64,000 nt of DNA from Terriglobales bacterium (lineage in GTDB: Bacteria > Acidobacteriota > Terriglobia > Terriglobales > Acidobacteriaceae). Location: contig JAOAPE010000003.1 in assembly GCA_025462725.1 (NCBI GenBank), forward strand, positions 432,973 to 496,972, given 5' to 3'. Positions 8,700 through 16,366 of the stretch are shown one piece after another; the stretch's first letter is position 1; each line of letters starts with the position of its first letter. The notes under the pieces were generated by a model that saw only the letters and a program-made list of their open reading frames with translations, was not told the DNA's origin and did no database searches. The translations under genes and the position numbers were made by a program.

Positions 8700-10352
8700 C
8701 TACTTTGCTTGGTACACAGTTTTGCCGCCGACTACGGTGCGCAGGACTTTCGTTTTGAGGATTTCCGTGGGTGGAATAGCAGTGATGTCACGGTCGAGGA
8801 CGACGAAATCCGCAAGCATGCCGGGAGCAAGCGTGCCCTTCTCATTTTCGGCGAACTCAGCATAAGCGGATCCGCTGGTGTAGGCGGCAATGGCTTGATT
8901 AATATTCAGCTTTTGCTCGGGGTAGTACTCAGCCGTTCCGGCTTCATTCTTTCGTGTGACGGCGGCGTAGATTCCGCGAAAGGGGCCGATTGGCTCAACG
9001 GGGTAATCGGTACCGAACGCAAGTTGAACACCGGCATTCAGGAAGCCTGCCCACGGATATGACGATCTGGCGCGATCTTTTCCGATGCGCTCTTCGGCCC
9101 AGTTCATATCGGTAAGCAGATGGTTAGGTTGAACGGAGGCGATGACTCCGAGTTTCTTGTATCGGGGAATCTGGTCCGGTTGAATAACTTGGTCGTGTTC
9201 GATGCGAAAACGAACGTTATTAATTTTGTCGGCTGGAAGCGCCTGCTCAAAAGCGTTGAGCGCCATTTCAGTGCCGCGGTCACCGATGGCATGGAACCCG
9301 ATCTGAAATCCTGCGGCTGCGCGATCTTTCACCATTGAGTTCAGTTGGTCTTGCGTGAAGCGGGGCAGTCCGGAATTCTTCGCATCGTCGGAATACGGCG
9401 CGAGCAGGGCTGCGGTTCGAGAACCGAGCGAACCATCCATGTATCCCTTTAACATTCCGGAATGGAGCATGGGATCGGAGAGCGGGTGGTGATCGCGCAT
9501 CTTCTTGAGGTTCTCAACTGATTGTCCGAATGGAAGCCACTCGTAGATCCGCGCTGTTAACTTTCCTTCCCGCTCCATTTGTTCGAGGACGAGATAGTCT
9601 TCCCAGTCGGAGTTGTCTTGGGCGGAGGTGACCCCGGCTTCGCGAGCGTCCTTAAGGGCAAGTTCTACCGCACGGCGCCGCTGCTCTGGCGACGGTGGCG
9701 GAACTTTGTGATGAACGAGCGACATTGCTCCGTCTTCCCGCAGAATTCCTGTGGGTTCGCCGTTCGCGTCATGATCAATCGCGGCGCCAGTTGGATTCGT
9801 GGTTTGCTTAGTAATGCCCGCTGCTTTCAGCGCAGCTGAATTTGCGATGGCTATGTGTCCGTCAACACGGCCGAAGATCGCGGGATGATCGCCGGTGACT
9901 TTGTCGAGGTCAGTGCGAGTGGGAAGAGTTCGACCGGGCCATTTGGTGTGGTCCCAGCCGCGCCCGATGATCCACTCGCCGGCTGCGGCAGTTTTTACGC
10001 GCTCAGCGATACGCGATTGCATCTCGGCGAGAGATTTTGAGCCAACCAGATTGACGTTGAGCTTTTCAAATCCGCCGCTGGCGAGATGCGTGTGAGCATC
10101 GTTGAAGCCGGGCATTGTGAAATGACCGCCGAGATCGACAACTTTAGTAGTAGGCGTAGCGAGCTTGCGGATGGATTCGCTGGACCCGACTGCGAGGACG
10201 CGGCCACTCCTGACCGCCATCGCCGTTGCATTCTCAGATTTAGCCACGCCACTGTAAATCTTGCCGTTGACGAAAATTGTTTCCGGCGCGGATTTCTGAT
10301 CCGAGGCGAAGGCGCATCCGGCAAATATAAGTAATGCACAAACCGACTTCAT
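8700..10352 (-). CDS. exported YtcJ-like amidohydrolase (amidohydrolase family 3)
   Basis: The 550-residue protein starts with a signal peptide (MKSVCALLIFAGCAFA) and has an amidohydrolase metal site HTH in FNDAHTHLASGG, then GRGWDHTKWPGR, HAIGDRG, RIEHDQVI and GTDYPVEP, all typical of YtcJ/LAF3-like enzymes. They hydrolyse amide or cyclic amide bonds; the substrate is unknown. Its ATG overlaps the stop of the upstream M20 peptidase by four bases (ATGA), so the two are translationally coupled and probably act on related extracytoplasmic compounds. Confidence 0.88.
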   Translation of the reverse strand: MKSVCALLIFAGCAFASDQKSAPETIFVNGKIYSGVAKSENATAMAVRSGRVLAVGSSESIRKLATPTTKVVDLGGHFTMPGFNDAHTHLASGGFEKLNVNLVGSKSLAEMQSRIAERVKTAAAGEWIIGRGWDHTKWPGRTLPTRTDLDKVTGDHPAIFGRVDGHIAIANSAALKAAGITKQTTNPTGAAIDHDANGEPTGILREDGAMSLVHHKVPPPSPEQRRRAVELALKDAREAGVTSAQDNSDWEDYLVLEQMEREGKLTARIYEWLPFGQSVENLKKMRDHHPLSDPMLHSGMLKGYMDGSLGSRTAALLAPYSDDAKNSGLPRFTQDQLNSMVKDRAAAGFQIGFHAIGDRGTEMALNAFEQALPADKINNVRFRIEHDQVIQPDQIPRYKKLGVIASVQPNHLLTDMNWAEERIGKDRARSSYPWAGFLNAGVQLAFGTDYPVEPIGPFRGIYAAVTRKNEAGTAEYYPEQKLNINQAIAAYTSGSAYAEFAENEKGTLAPGMLADFVVLDRDITAIPPTEILKTKVLRTVVGGKTVYQAK

Positions 10353-11644
10353 TCATTCACTCCTGTGAGCGCCAACACTGCAAGCATCACTCGTTTCAGT
10401 CCCAAATCGCGACCGGATGCGTCATACCACTCTTGAATCGTGTGCGCACCGCCGCCCGTTCCTCCCGCACCGATACTGATGGCTTCACGTCCGAGAGATA
10501 GCGGAACGTTGGCGTCAGTTGAGGCGCGTCGTGTTTGGGCACGCAGATCGAGATGTGCATCCACAGCGCGAATGACGGAATAAACGTGAGCGTCAGGCTT
10601 AAGATCGGCGGCGGGACGCTGGCCAATGATCTTGATATCGGAAGTCACAATTCCCTTTTTTGACTTAGGATCCTGCACTTCGCGGACTGCATTCGTGACT
10701 GCGTCGCGCAGTGATTTTTCCAACGCATCGATCTCTTGCGTTGAAGCTGACCTGATATCAATGCGTGCGCTGGCTGACTCGGGAATGGAGTTGACTGAAG
10801 TCCCTCCCTGGATGACTCCGACGTTGAACGAAGTCCGGGGATCACTGGGGACGCTGCTCTCACTGAACTTTGCAATGGCACGTGACAAAACAACGATTGG
10901 ATTGGGAGTGCCGAAATCCGACCATGAGTGCCCGCCCGGGCCACGCACAATCACCTCAAAACGTTTGCTGCCGAGTGCCTGCGTGACAATCGAGTCAACA
11001 CCTGCACCGTCAAGAACGATTGTTGTGCCGATGCGGTCTTTCCATTTGGATTCCTGAAAGAGAAATCTCATACCGCGCAGGTCGCCTTCGCCCTCTTCTC
11101 CAACATTGCCGACGAACAATATCCCTGCCGTGTGCTTAAGGTTGGGTGTGGCTTTGAGCGCGGAAGCGATTGCGAGAAGTCCCATGACCCCGGCACCGTT
11201 ATCGCTGATTCCGGGGCCGAACATCTTATTTCCTTCGATTTTTGTCTGGAGCGAAGTGTCGGCGGGGAAAACCGTATCGATGTGCGCGGTCAGCGCAATC
11301 AGAGGGAGCTTTCGATCTGTACCGTGACTGATGCCGATGACGTTTCCGGCTTTGTCTATCTCAATCTCTTGCAACCCGGCTTCTTTGAAGCGGTCACGAA
11401 CCCATTGCGCGCGAGTGCCTTCTCCGAATGGCGGAGCCGGAATTTTCACCATCGCGAGCTGCAATTTGCGAAAATCGGCTTCGTGCGACTGAAACCATTT
11501 GAACGTTTCGTGAACGGAGCCCAATTCCGCGAGCCGGGCGATGTCTTGCGGGCGAGTGGCAGATTGGGTGAATGCGCGTGTGTTGATCGATAGCGCCATT
11601 GCGGTTAGAAAACATAGCACAGGAGCGCGGCGGAGTCGGGGCAT
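10349..11644 (-). CDS. exported M20-family metallopeptidase (PepT/CPG2-like)
   Basis: The 431-residue protein has a signal peptide (hydrophobic VLCFLTAMALSI) and M20 zinc-site motifs: ALTAHIDTVFP, GISDNGAGVMG and GNVGEEGEGDL, with a dimerisation domain (about 225-345). These di-zinc exopeptidases cleave short peptides or N-acyl amino acids. It overlaps the downstream amidohydrolase by four bases and follows the DRE-TIM gene by about 37 bases on the same strand. Substrate is not predictable. Confidence 0.88.
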   Translation of the reverse strand: MPRLRRAPVLCFLTAMALSINTRAFTQSATRPQDIARLAELGSVHETFKWFQSHEADFRKLQLAMVKIPAPPFGEGTRAQWVRDRFKEAGLQEIEIDKAGNVIGISHGTDRKLPLIALTAHIDTVFPADTSLQTKIEGNKMFGPGISDNGAGVMGLLAIASALKATPNLKHTAGILFVGNVGEEGEGDLRGMRFLFQESKWKDRIGTTIVLDGAGVDSIVTQALGSKRFEVIVRGPGGHSWSDFGTPNPIVVLSRAIAKFSESSVPSDPRTSFNVGVIQGGTSVNSIPESASARIDIRSASTQEIDALEKSLRDAVTNAVREVQDPKSKKGIVTSDIKIIGQRPAADLKPDAHVYSVIRAVDAHLDLRAQTRRASTDANVPLSLGREAISIGAGGTGGGAHTIQEWYDASGRDLGLKRVMLAVLALTGVNE

Positions 11645-11681
11645 CGGCTCAACATCATAAACGAAAGTAGATGAATAAGAA

Positions 11682-12932
11682 CTAGTCAGCAGCAGCGATG
11701 CCGCAACAATCTAATATCTGTGCTTCAGTCAGACAGCAATTCGCCGATTTGGCTTTTTGGAAGATGCGGTCAACCACTTCGTCCGTAGCGGGAATTCCCT
11801 TCCGCTCGAGCCAGAAGATCACGTTGGATTTGCCAGACATCGGCCCGATGTCAATGACCTGCTCCAGTCCGAAATAATGCGCAGGCACGCCGGAATAAAC
11901 CGTGTTCGCGAGTTCAACGTCGTTCTTCTTGAATGCCTTAATCACTGCAGCCGCGTGGACTCCGGTTGCGGTGCGGAAAGCATCGGCCCCGAAGACGGGA
12001 TAATTCAACGGGATTGGCACTCCTGTCGCTTCGGAGATGGTCTCGCAATATTCCTTCAGCCGGCTGAGGTCCTGCTCTGCCCATGGGGAGACGCCCATAA
12101 GTTTGAGGTTCACGAGCATCTGGTCCATCTGCGTGTTGCCGACTCGTTCACCAATCCCGATCGCCGCGCCGTGAACGCAGTCGGCTCCGGCGGCGAGTGC
12201 TGCTAGTGAATTTGGAAGCGCGAGTCCGCGGTCGCAGTGTCCGTGCCAATCAACGCGAATCTTTTCCCCTGACGGTTTCACCACTTCGTCCATCACGAAA
12301 TGGATCAGCGCGGTGACACCACTGGGAGTGACATGTCCGCAGGTGTCACAGATGACTATGGCGCGCGCGCCGTGCTCGATAGCTGTTTTGTAGAGGCGCT
12401 TGATGGTTTCGGGATCGCAGCGAGTGGTGTCCTCGGTTACGTACATGACTTCGAGTCCGAGACCACGCGCGAAAGTCACGGCCTTCTCGGTTGTAGTGAG
12501 AAGAAAATCGTCAGTCCAGTTTTCGGTGTATCGGCGGATCGGACTTGAGCCGATGAATGTTGCTGCTTCGATCGGCATACCTGTGCGCTGCACGATCTCA
12601 GCGATGGGACGAATGTCATTCTCGTGCGTCCGCGCCGCGCAATTCGCGGTGATCTTCAACTTGGAATCGACGATCTCACGAGCGAGTCGTTCGACGTCGG
12701 CGACTGCTCGAGGACCTGCGCCGGGCAATCCGAGATTGAGAGAGTTGATGCCAAGAGACTCCATCAGATGGAGGATCTCGATCTTCTTCTCAATCGGGGG
12801 ATCTTTGACCGATGGCGATTGGAGTCCGTCACGAAGGGACTCGTCATTGAGGAGGACGCGACCGGCTGGCTTGAATCCCGCGCCGGGCACGTTGTTCCAA
12901 TCGTAGATCAGGTCAGAGTGCTTAAGAGACAT
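11682..12932 (-). CDS. DRE-TIM metallolyase/synthase (HMG-CoA lyase / isopropylmalate synthase-like)
   Basis: The 416-residue protein has the family signature NDESLRDGLQSP near residue 30, and the metal site WHGHCDRGLALPN followed by GAAIGIGERVGNTQMDQ. DRE-TIM enzymes make or break carbon-carbon bonds beside a carboxylate or CoA ester. The GERVGNT segment is closer to alpha-isopropylmalate/homocitrate synthases, while the length (416) exceeds simple HMG-CoA lyases and lacks the LeuA regulatory domain. It lies 33 bases after the hotdog-like gene and probably shares its transcript; the neighbours suggest acyl or keto-acid metabolism. Exact substrate open. Confidence 0.78.
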   Translation of the reverse strand: MSLKHSDLIYDWNNVPGAGFKPAGRVLLNDESLRDGLQSPSVKDPPIEKKIEILHLMESLGINSLNLGLPGAGPRAVADVERLAREIVDSKLKITANCAARTHENDIRPIAEIVQRTGMPIEAATFIGSSPIRRYTENWTDDFLLTTTEKAVTFARGLGLEVMYVTEDTTRCDPETIKRLYKTAIEHGARAIVICDTCGHVTPSGVTALIHFVMDEVVKPSGEKIRVDWHGHCDRGLALPNSLAALAAGADCVHGAAIGIGERVGNTQMDQMLVNLKLMGVSPWAEQDLSRLKEYCETISEATGVPIPLNYPVFGADAFRTATGVHAAAVIKAFKKNDVELANTVYSGVPAHYFGLEQVIDIGPMSGKSNVIFWLERKGIPATDEVVDRIFQKAKSANCCLTEAQILDCCGIAAAD

Positions 12933-12965
12933 CTTCTAAATCGTATCGTTAATGGCGTAGTAATG

Positions 12966-13685
12966 TCATCCGAGTTTGATCCAAGTCGCCTTGGATTCGG
13001 CACGGAGAGTTCCGTCTTCGCCGAGCAGCACGGCTTCCGCGTGATGCTTGCGGCCGTCCACGCCCGTGGCCCAGCTCAGCAGCACGCATTTTTCTCCGGC
13101 GCGAACCGGGGCGAGGACTCGTGCGCCGAGCCGTCCGGTGACCAGGGTGCCGGCCCAGGGAAATCCTCCGGCAAAACCTGTAGGGCAATCGAGTGCAGCC
13201 CAGATAATCTCGTCTTGGACTTTGCCGTTCCCATCAGCTAAAGACGCATCCGGAACCCAGGACGCTGCAAAGTATTTTCGTCCGTTCTTATCGAGCCCGC
13301 CGGGAAAGATGCGAAGCCCATCACCTTTGACGCGTTCGGGGCCGCATACGAAACAAGTGGGAAATGGATGATTCTTGAATGCAGGACTATGTTCGCTTGC
13401 TTCTTGGGCTTCGGCGAAGTCGATTGACGCGCGGGGCATATCAATATTCCAGCTTACCGGTGCGGCCTCGGCGATGAGTTCTTCTCCGTCTTTGACAAGA
13501 ACGTTGTTCGGAAAACCATCTTTCGCGTGAATTTGAAGGTTGCGCTCGATCGGAATCGGCTTGCGCAGCGTGACTTCGGCGGGTGATCCCATCGCCGCGG
13601 AGATCAAGCCGCAGGTGTATCCGCCATTGCCCGAAGTTGGAGGGCCGCAGAATCGCGCAGGGACAAAGATTGTGGCTTCAGTCAT
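12966..13685 (-). CDS. putative hotdog-fold thioesterase-like protein
   Basis: The ATG at 13685 overlaps the aldehyde dehydrogenase stop by four bases (ATGA), so this 239-residue start is preferred to a longer in-frame extension that would lie inside that gene. The N-terminal half (FCGPPTSGNGGYTCGLISAA) resembles a double-hotdog acyl-CoA thioesterase start. The centre has a conserved-looking CFVCGPERVKGDGLRIFPG segment, which could bind a ligand or metal. I do not recognise a characterised enzyme; hydrolysis or binding of an acyl thioester is inferred from fold and from its place between an aldehyde dehydrogenase and a DRE-TIM enzyme. Confidence 0.6.
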   Translation of the reverse strand: MTEATIFVPARFCGPPTSGNGGYTCGLISAAMGSPAEVTLRKPIPIERNLQIHAKDGFPNNVLVKDGEELIAEAAPVSWNIDMPRASIDFAEAQEASEHSPAFKNHPFPTCFVCGPERVKGDGLRIFPGGLDKNGRKYFAASWVPDASLADGNGKVQDEIIWAALDCPTGFAGGFPWAGTLVTGRLGARVLAPVRAGEKCVLLSWATGVDGRKHHAEAVLLGEDGTLRAESKATWIKLG

Positions 13686-15268
13686 AGTCGTCCCTTGCGG
13701 AAGAGCGCACCGGTGGCTTTGGCTGCACCTCTTGCTCTGTGCGCCCAGTTTTTTGAGAACAACAAATCGAGGAACCCCTTCATTTGCAGATGGAATTCGG
13801 AGCCGTATCCAAACCACCATACTTTCGGGATGGATGGCAGGAGTTCCGCGTCAATGTACTTCGTGCGAACCATCTCTTCCAACCCTGAGCGGCCGTGAGT
13901 GCGGCCGAGGCCGCTGGATTTTACTCCGCCGTGCGGAGCTTCGCTGATACCAAAGCAAGTGATCACGTCATTGACCATGACAGTTCCGGCTTCAATCTTA
14001 GCGGCGATGGCTTCGCCACGAGGGCGGTTGCGAGTCCACACGCTGGCGGAGAGCCCGAAATCGGAGTCGTTGGCGAGAGCGATTGCCTCTTCTTCGGTAT
14101 CGAACGGAATGATTGGAAGCACAGGGCCGAAAGTCTCTTCGATAAGGATGCGCGCGACATTCGACCCAACGTTATGTTTCACGTCGACCAGTATCGTTGG
14201 CGCATAGAAGTTTGGCCCCAACTCGGGCAAGCGCTTGCCTCCGGTGAGGACGCGAGCACCGTGCGCCAGAGCGTCAGCTACGTGTGACTCAATGATGTTT
14301 AGCTGCTGCTGATTGATCATCGGGCCGATTTCGGACTCGGGATCGCTGCCTCGACCGACACGCAGTCGCTTCGTCTTTTCCACGCAGAGTTCGACGAAAC
14401 GGTCATGAATCTTGCGATGGACGTAGCATCGCTCGACAGAGAGGCAAGTTTGTCCAGCGTTCATGAACGCGCCCCAGACGGCGGCGCTGGAAGCGATGTC
14501 CAGGTCTGCATCTTCGAGCACGAGCATGGGGTCTTTGCCGCCGAGTTCGAGGACAATGGAGAGGAGTCGTTCGGCCGCGGCCGTCGCGATCCGGCGGCCA
14601 GTGGGAACACTTCCGGTAAAAATCAGCTTATCGATTGTGGCGGTGGTCAGCGCGGCTCCGGTCAGGCCGTCGCCGATGACGACTTGGAAAATATCTGGTG
14701 GCAATCCGGCGGTGTTGAAGAGTTCGCGCAAGAGAAGTGCGGCTGAAGGCGTCAACTCTGACGGTTTCAGGACAACTGCATTGCCCATGATCAAGGCTGC
14801 AAGCACGTCGCACGAGGGGATGGAGAAGGGATAATTCCACGGCGAGATGATGCCGACAACGCCTTGGGGTTCGCGCAAGAGGTATCCGCGTTTTGTTTTC
14901 AAAGCGGGGTTGCCGTGCGGGACACGCTCTGGCCGTAGAAATGACTTCGCGTAGCGGATATAGAAGCTTGCCGCGTCGAGCACGACGAGGACTTCCGTCA
15001 AAAGCGCTTCCACTTGCGGCTTGCCTGCTTCGAGACTGATCTGTGCGGCGACTTCGTCTTTGCGCCGATGCAGTTCTGTTTGGAATCTCCTGAACACCGA
15101 AATGCGCTCGGAGAAAGAGACTTCGCGCCAAAGTTTTTGCGCCGATTGAGCGTGGTCAACGGCAGCAGCCACCTCTTCCGACGATGCACATTCGAATTCG
15201 CGCAGAACCTTCCCCGTGGCGGGATCCGTGGAGAAGACCTTGCGAATGGCGATTGCAGATTGTGGCAC
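13682..15268 (-). CDS. NAD(P)+-dependent aldehyde dehydrogenase
   Basis: The 528-residue protein has the ALDH superfamily motifs: cofactor site ISPWNYPFS and LKPSELTP, base LELGGKDPML, nucleophile Cys in NAGQTCLSVER, and the C-terminal GVKSSGLGRTHG. It oxidises an aldehyde to an acid through a thioacyl enzyme. The C-terminus carries an extra basic/hydrophobic tail (about 490-528, FLDLLFSKNWAHRARG) as in some fatty-aldehyde enzymes that associate with membrane. It starts 28 bases after truA and overlaps the downstream hotdog-like gene, so they are co-transcribed. Confidence 0.9.
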   Translation of the reverse strand: MPQSAIAIRKVFSTDPATGKVLREFECASSEEVAAAVDHAQSAQKLWREVSFSERISVFRRFQTELHRRKDEVAAQISLEAGKPQVEALLTEVLVVLDAASFYIRYAKSFLRPERVPHGNPALKTKRGYLLREPQGVVGIISPWNYPFSIPSCDVLAALIMGNAVVLKPSELTPSAALLLRELFNTAGLPPDIFQVVIGDGLTGAALTTATIDKLIFTGSVPTGRRIATAAAERLLSIVLELGGKDPMLVLEDADLDIASSAAVWGAFMNAGQTCLSVERCYVHRKIHDRFVELCVEKTKRLRVGRGSDPESEIGPMINQQQLNIIESHVADALAHGARVLTGGKRLPELGPNFYAPTILVDVKHNVGSNVARILIEETFGPVLPIIPFDTEEEAIALANDSDFGLSASVWTRNRPRGEAIAAKIEAGTVMVNDVITCFGISEAPHGGVKSSGLGRTHGRSGLEEMVRTKYIDAELLPSIPKVWWFGYGSEFHLQMKGFLDLLFSKNWAHRARGAAKATGALFRKGRL

Positions 15269-15296
15269 GCGCAGATATTACCACTCAGCCCAACGC

Positions 15297-16100
15297 TCAG
15301 TATTCAACGCTAACAAGATAGAGCCCACTTGCTGGCGCGGTAGCACTTGCCGCAGAACGATTCTTAGCTGCGAGAATCCGGGGTATGTCATCAGCACTCA
15401 GGCTTCCCTTACCGACCATCAGAAAGGTCCCTACAAGGTTGCGAACCATGTGGTGAAGGAATCCGTTGCCGCGAACGGAGTAAACAAGTTCGTATCCGGA
15501 GAGGTCGCCGCCTGCAAACTGCGCTGGCCGGCGCTCCCATTGCGAAGAAATGATTGTGCGCACGTTCGAGGACTGAGCTTCCGAAGCTTCGGTACCCGAC
15601 TGCGTTCGATCGGGATCGACAGCGGCGAAGGACGTGAAATCGTGCTCGCCGACAACGAGTGATGCAGCAGAGAGCATGGCGTTTTCGTCGAGCGGATATG
15701 GATGGTGATAGACGAAGTTCGCGAGAAACGGAGGACAGATATCGCCGCGATACATCCTGTATTCGTATGTCTTGGCTTTTGCGCTATGGCGCGCGTGGAA
15801 ATCGGCAGGAGCATCCTGCACACTGATAATTCGAATAGTCTCAGGAAGATTGCTGTTCAGCGCTTTGCGGAGGTTATCCGAAGGGATACTTGAACTAGTT
15901 TGGAACGAAGCGACTTGCGCAAGCGCGTGCACGCCAGCGTCAGTTCGACCGGAACCTTGCGGCAGTACTTTCTCCTGGCAAATCTTCTGGATGGCGTCAG
16001 AAAGAGTTCCTTGAATCGTGAGGCGACCGGGCTGGATCTGCCAGCCGCTGAAGAGACTCCCATCATAGGAGAGTACGAGTTTGATATTGCGAGATGGCAA
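15297..16100 (-). CDS. truA: tRNA pseudouridine(38-40) synthase TruA
   Basis: The 267-residue protein has TruA motifs: LVLSYDGSLFSGWQIQ, the catalytic aspartate in QGSGRTDAGVHALAQV, and FLHHMVRNLVGTFLMVGKG near the C-terminus. TruA isomerises uridines 38-40 in the anticodon arm of many tRNAs. It is the first gene of a minus-strand run through the aldehyde dehydrogenase, hotdog-like and DRE-TIM genes. Length is normal for the family. The ATG at 16100 fits the conserved N-terminus. Confidence 0.95.
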   Translation of the reverse strand: MPSRNIKLVLSYDGSLFSGWQIQPGRLTIQGTLSDAIQKICQEKVLPQGSGRTDAGVHALAQVASFQTSSSIPSDNLRKALNSNLPETIRIISVQDAPADFHARHSAKAKTYEYRMYRGDICPPFLANFVYHHPYPLDENAMLSAASLVVGEHDFTSFAAVDPDRTQSGTEASEAQSSNVRTIISSQWERRPAQFAGGDLSGYELVYSVRGNGFLHHMVRNLVGTFLMVGKGSLSADDIPRILAAKNRSAASATAPASGLYLVSVEY

Positions 16101-16230
16101 AGAAGGTTGGCGATGCGCGGAAGCCGAGTGAATCCTTCAGCTTCAGTGTTCATCTGTTGAGGCTGGTTTATACTATCGTACTTCCCTGATTCTTCTGTTT
16201 TGGAACCGGCATGCGACGGTGCCGCCGCAA

Positions 16231-16290
16231 TGGAACTATTCCGGGTAGAGGTTCGTATACTTTCTTACAAGCAATCCCAAGTGTAAGAAA
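16231..16290 (+). promoter_or_regulatory. ECF-like promoter and perfect 9-bp inverted repeat before the TolC-like gene
   Basis: TTTCTTACA at 16261-16269 and TGTAAGAAA at 16282-16290 form a perfect dyad with a 12-base spacer, a shape expected of a dimeric repressor operator or a 5'-UTR hairpin. Directly upstream, TGGAAC (16231-16236) and CGTATA (16254-16259) are spaced 17 bases, resembling ECF sigma promoters; TATACT at 16256-16261 could instead be a sigma70 -10 box. The dyad would then sit at the transcription start. No regulator gene is adjacent. Confidence 0.45.
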
Positions 16291-16366
16291 ATGGTGACCG
16301 TTCGCCATGCCAGCAGTCTTAGAACAGTTGTTTTACCAATACCAGTCGTAGCCGGAGATCGAACTC

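Noticed and set aside
13686..13820. N-terminal extension of the hotdog-like gene
   Set aside because: It would lie inside the aldehyde dehydrogenase; the ATG at 13685 overlaps the upstream stop as a coupled start and begins the conserved part.
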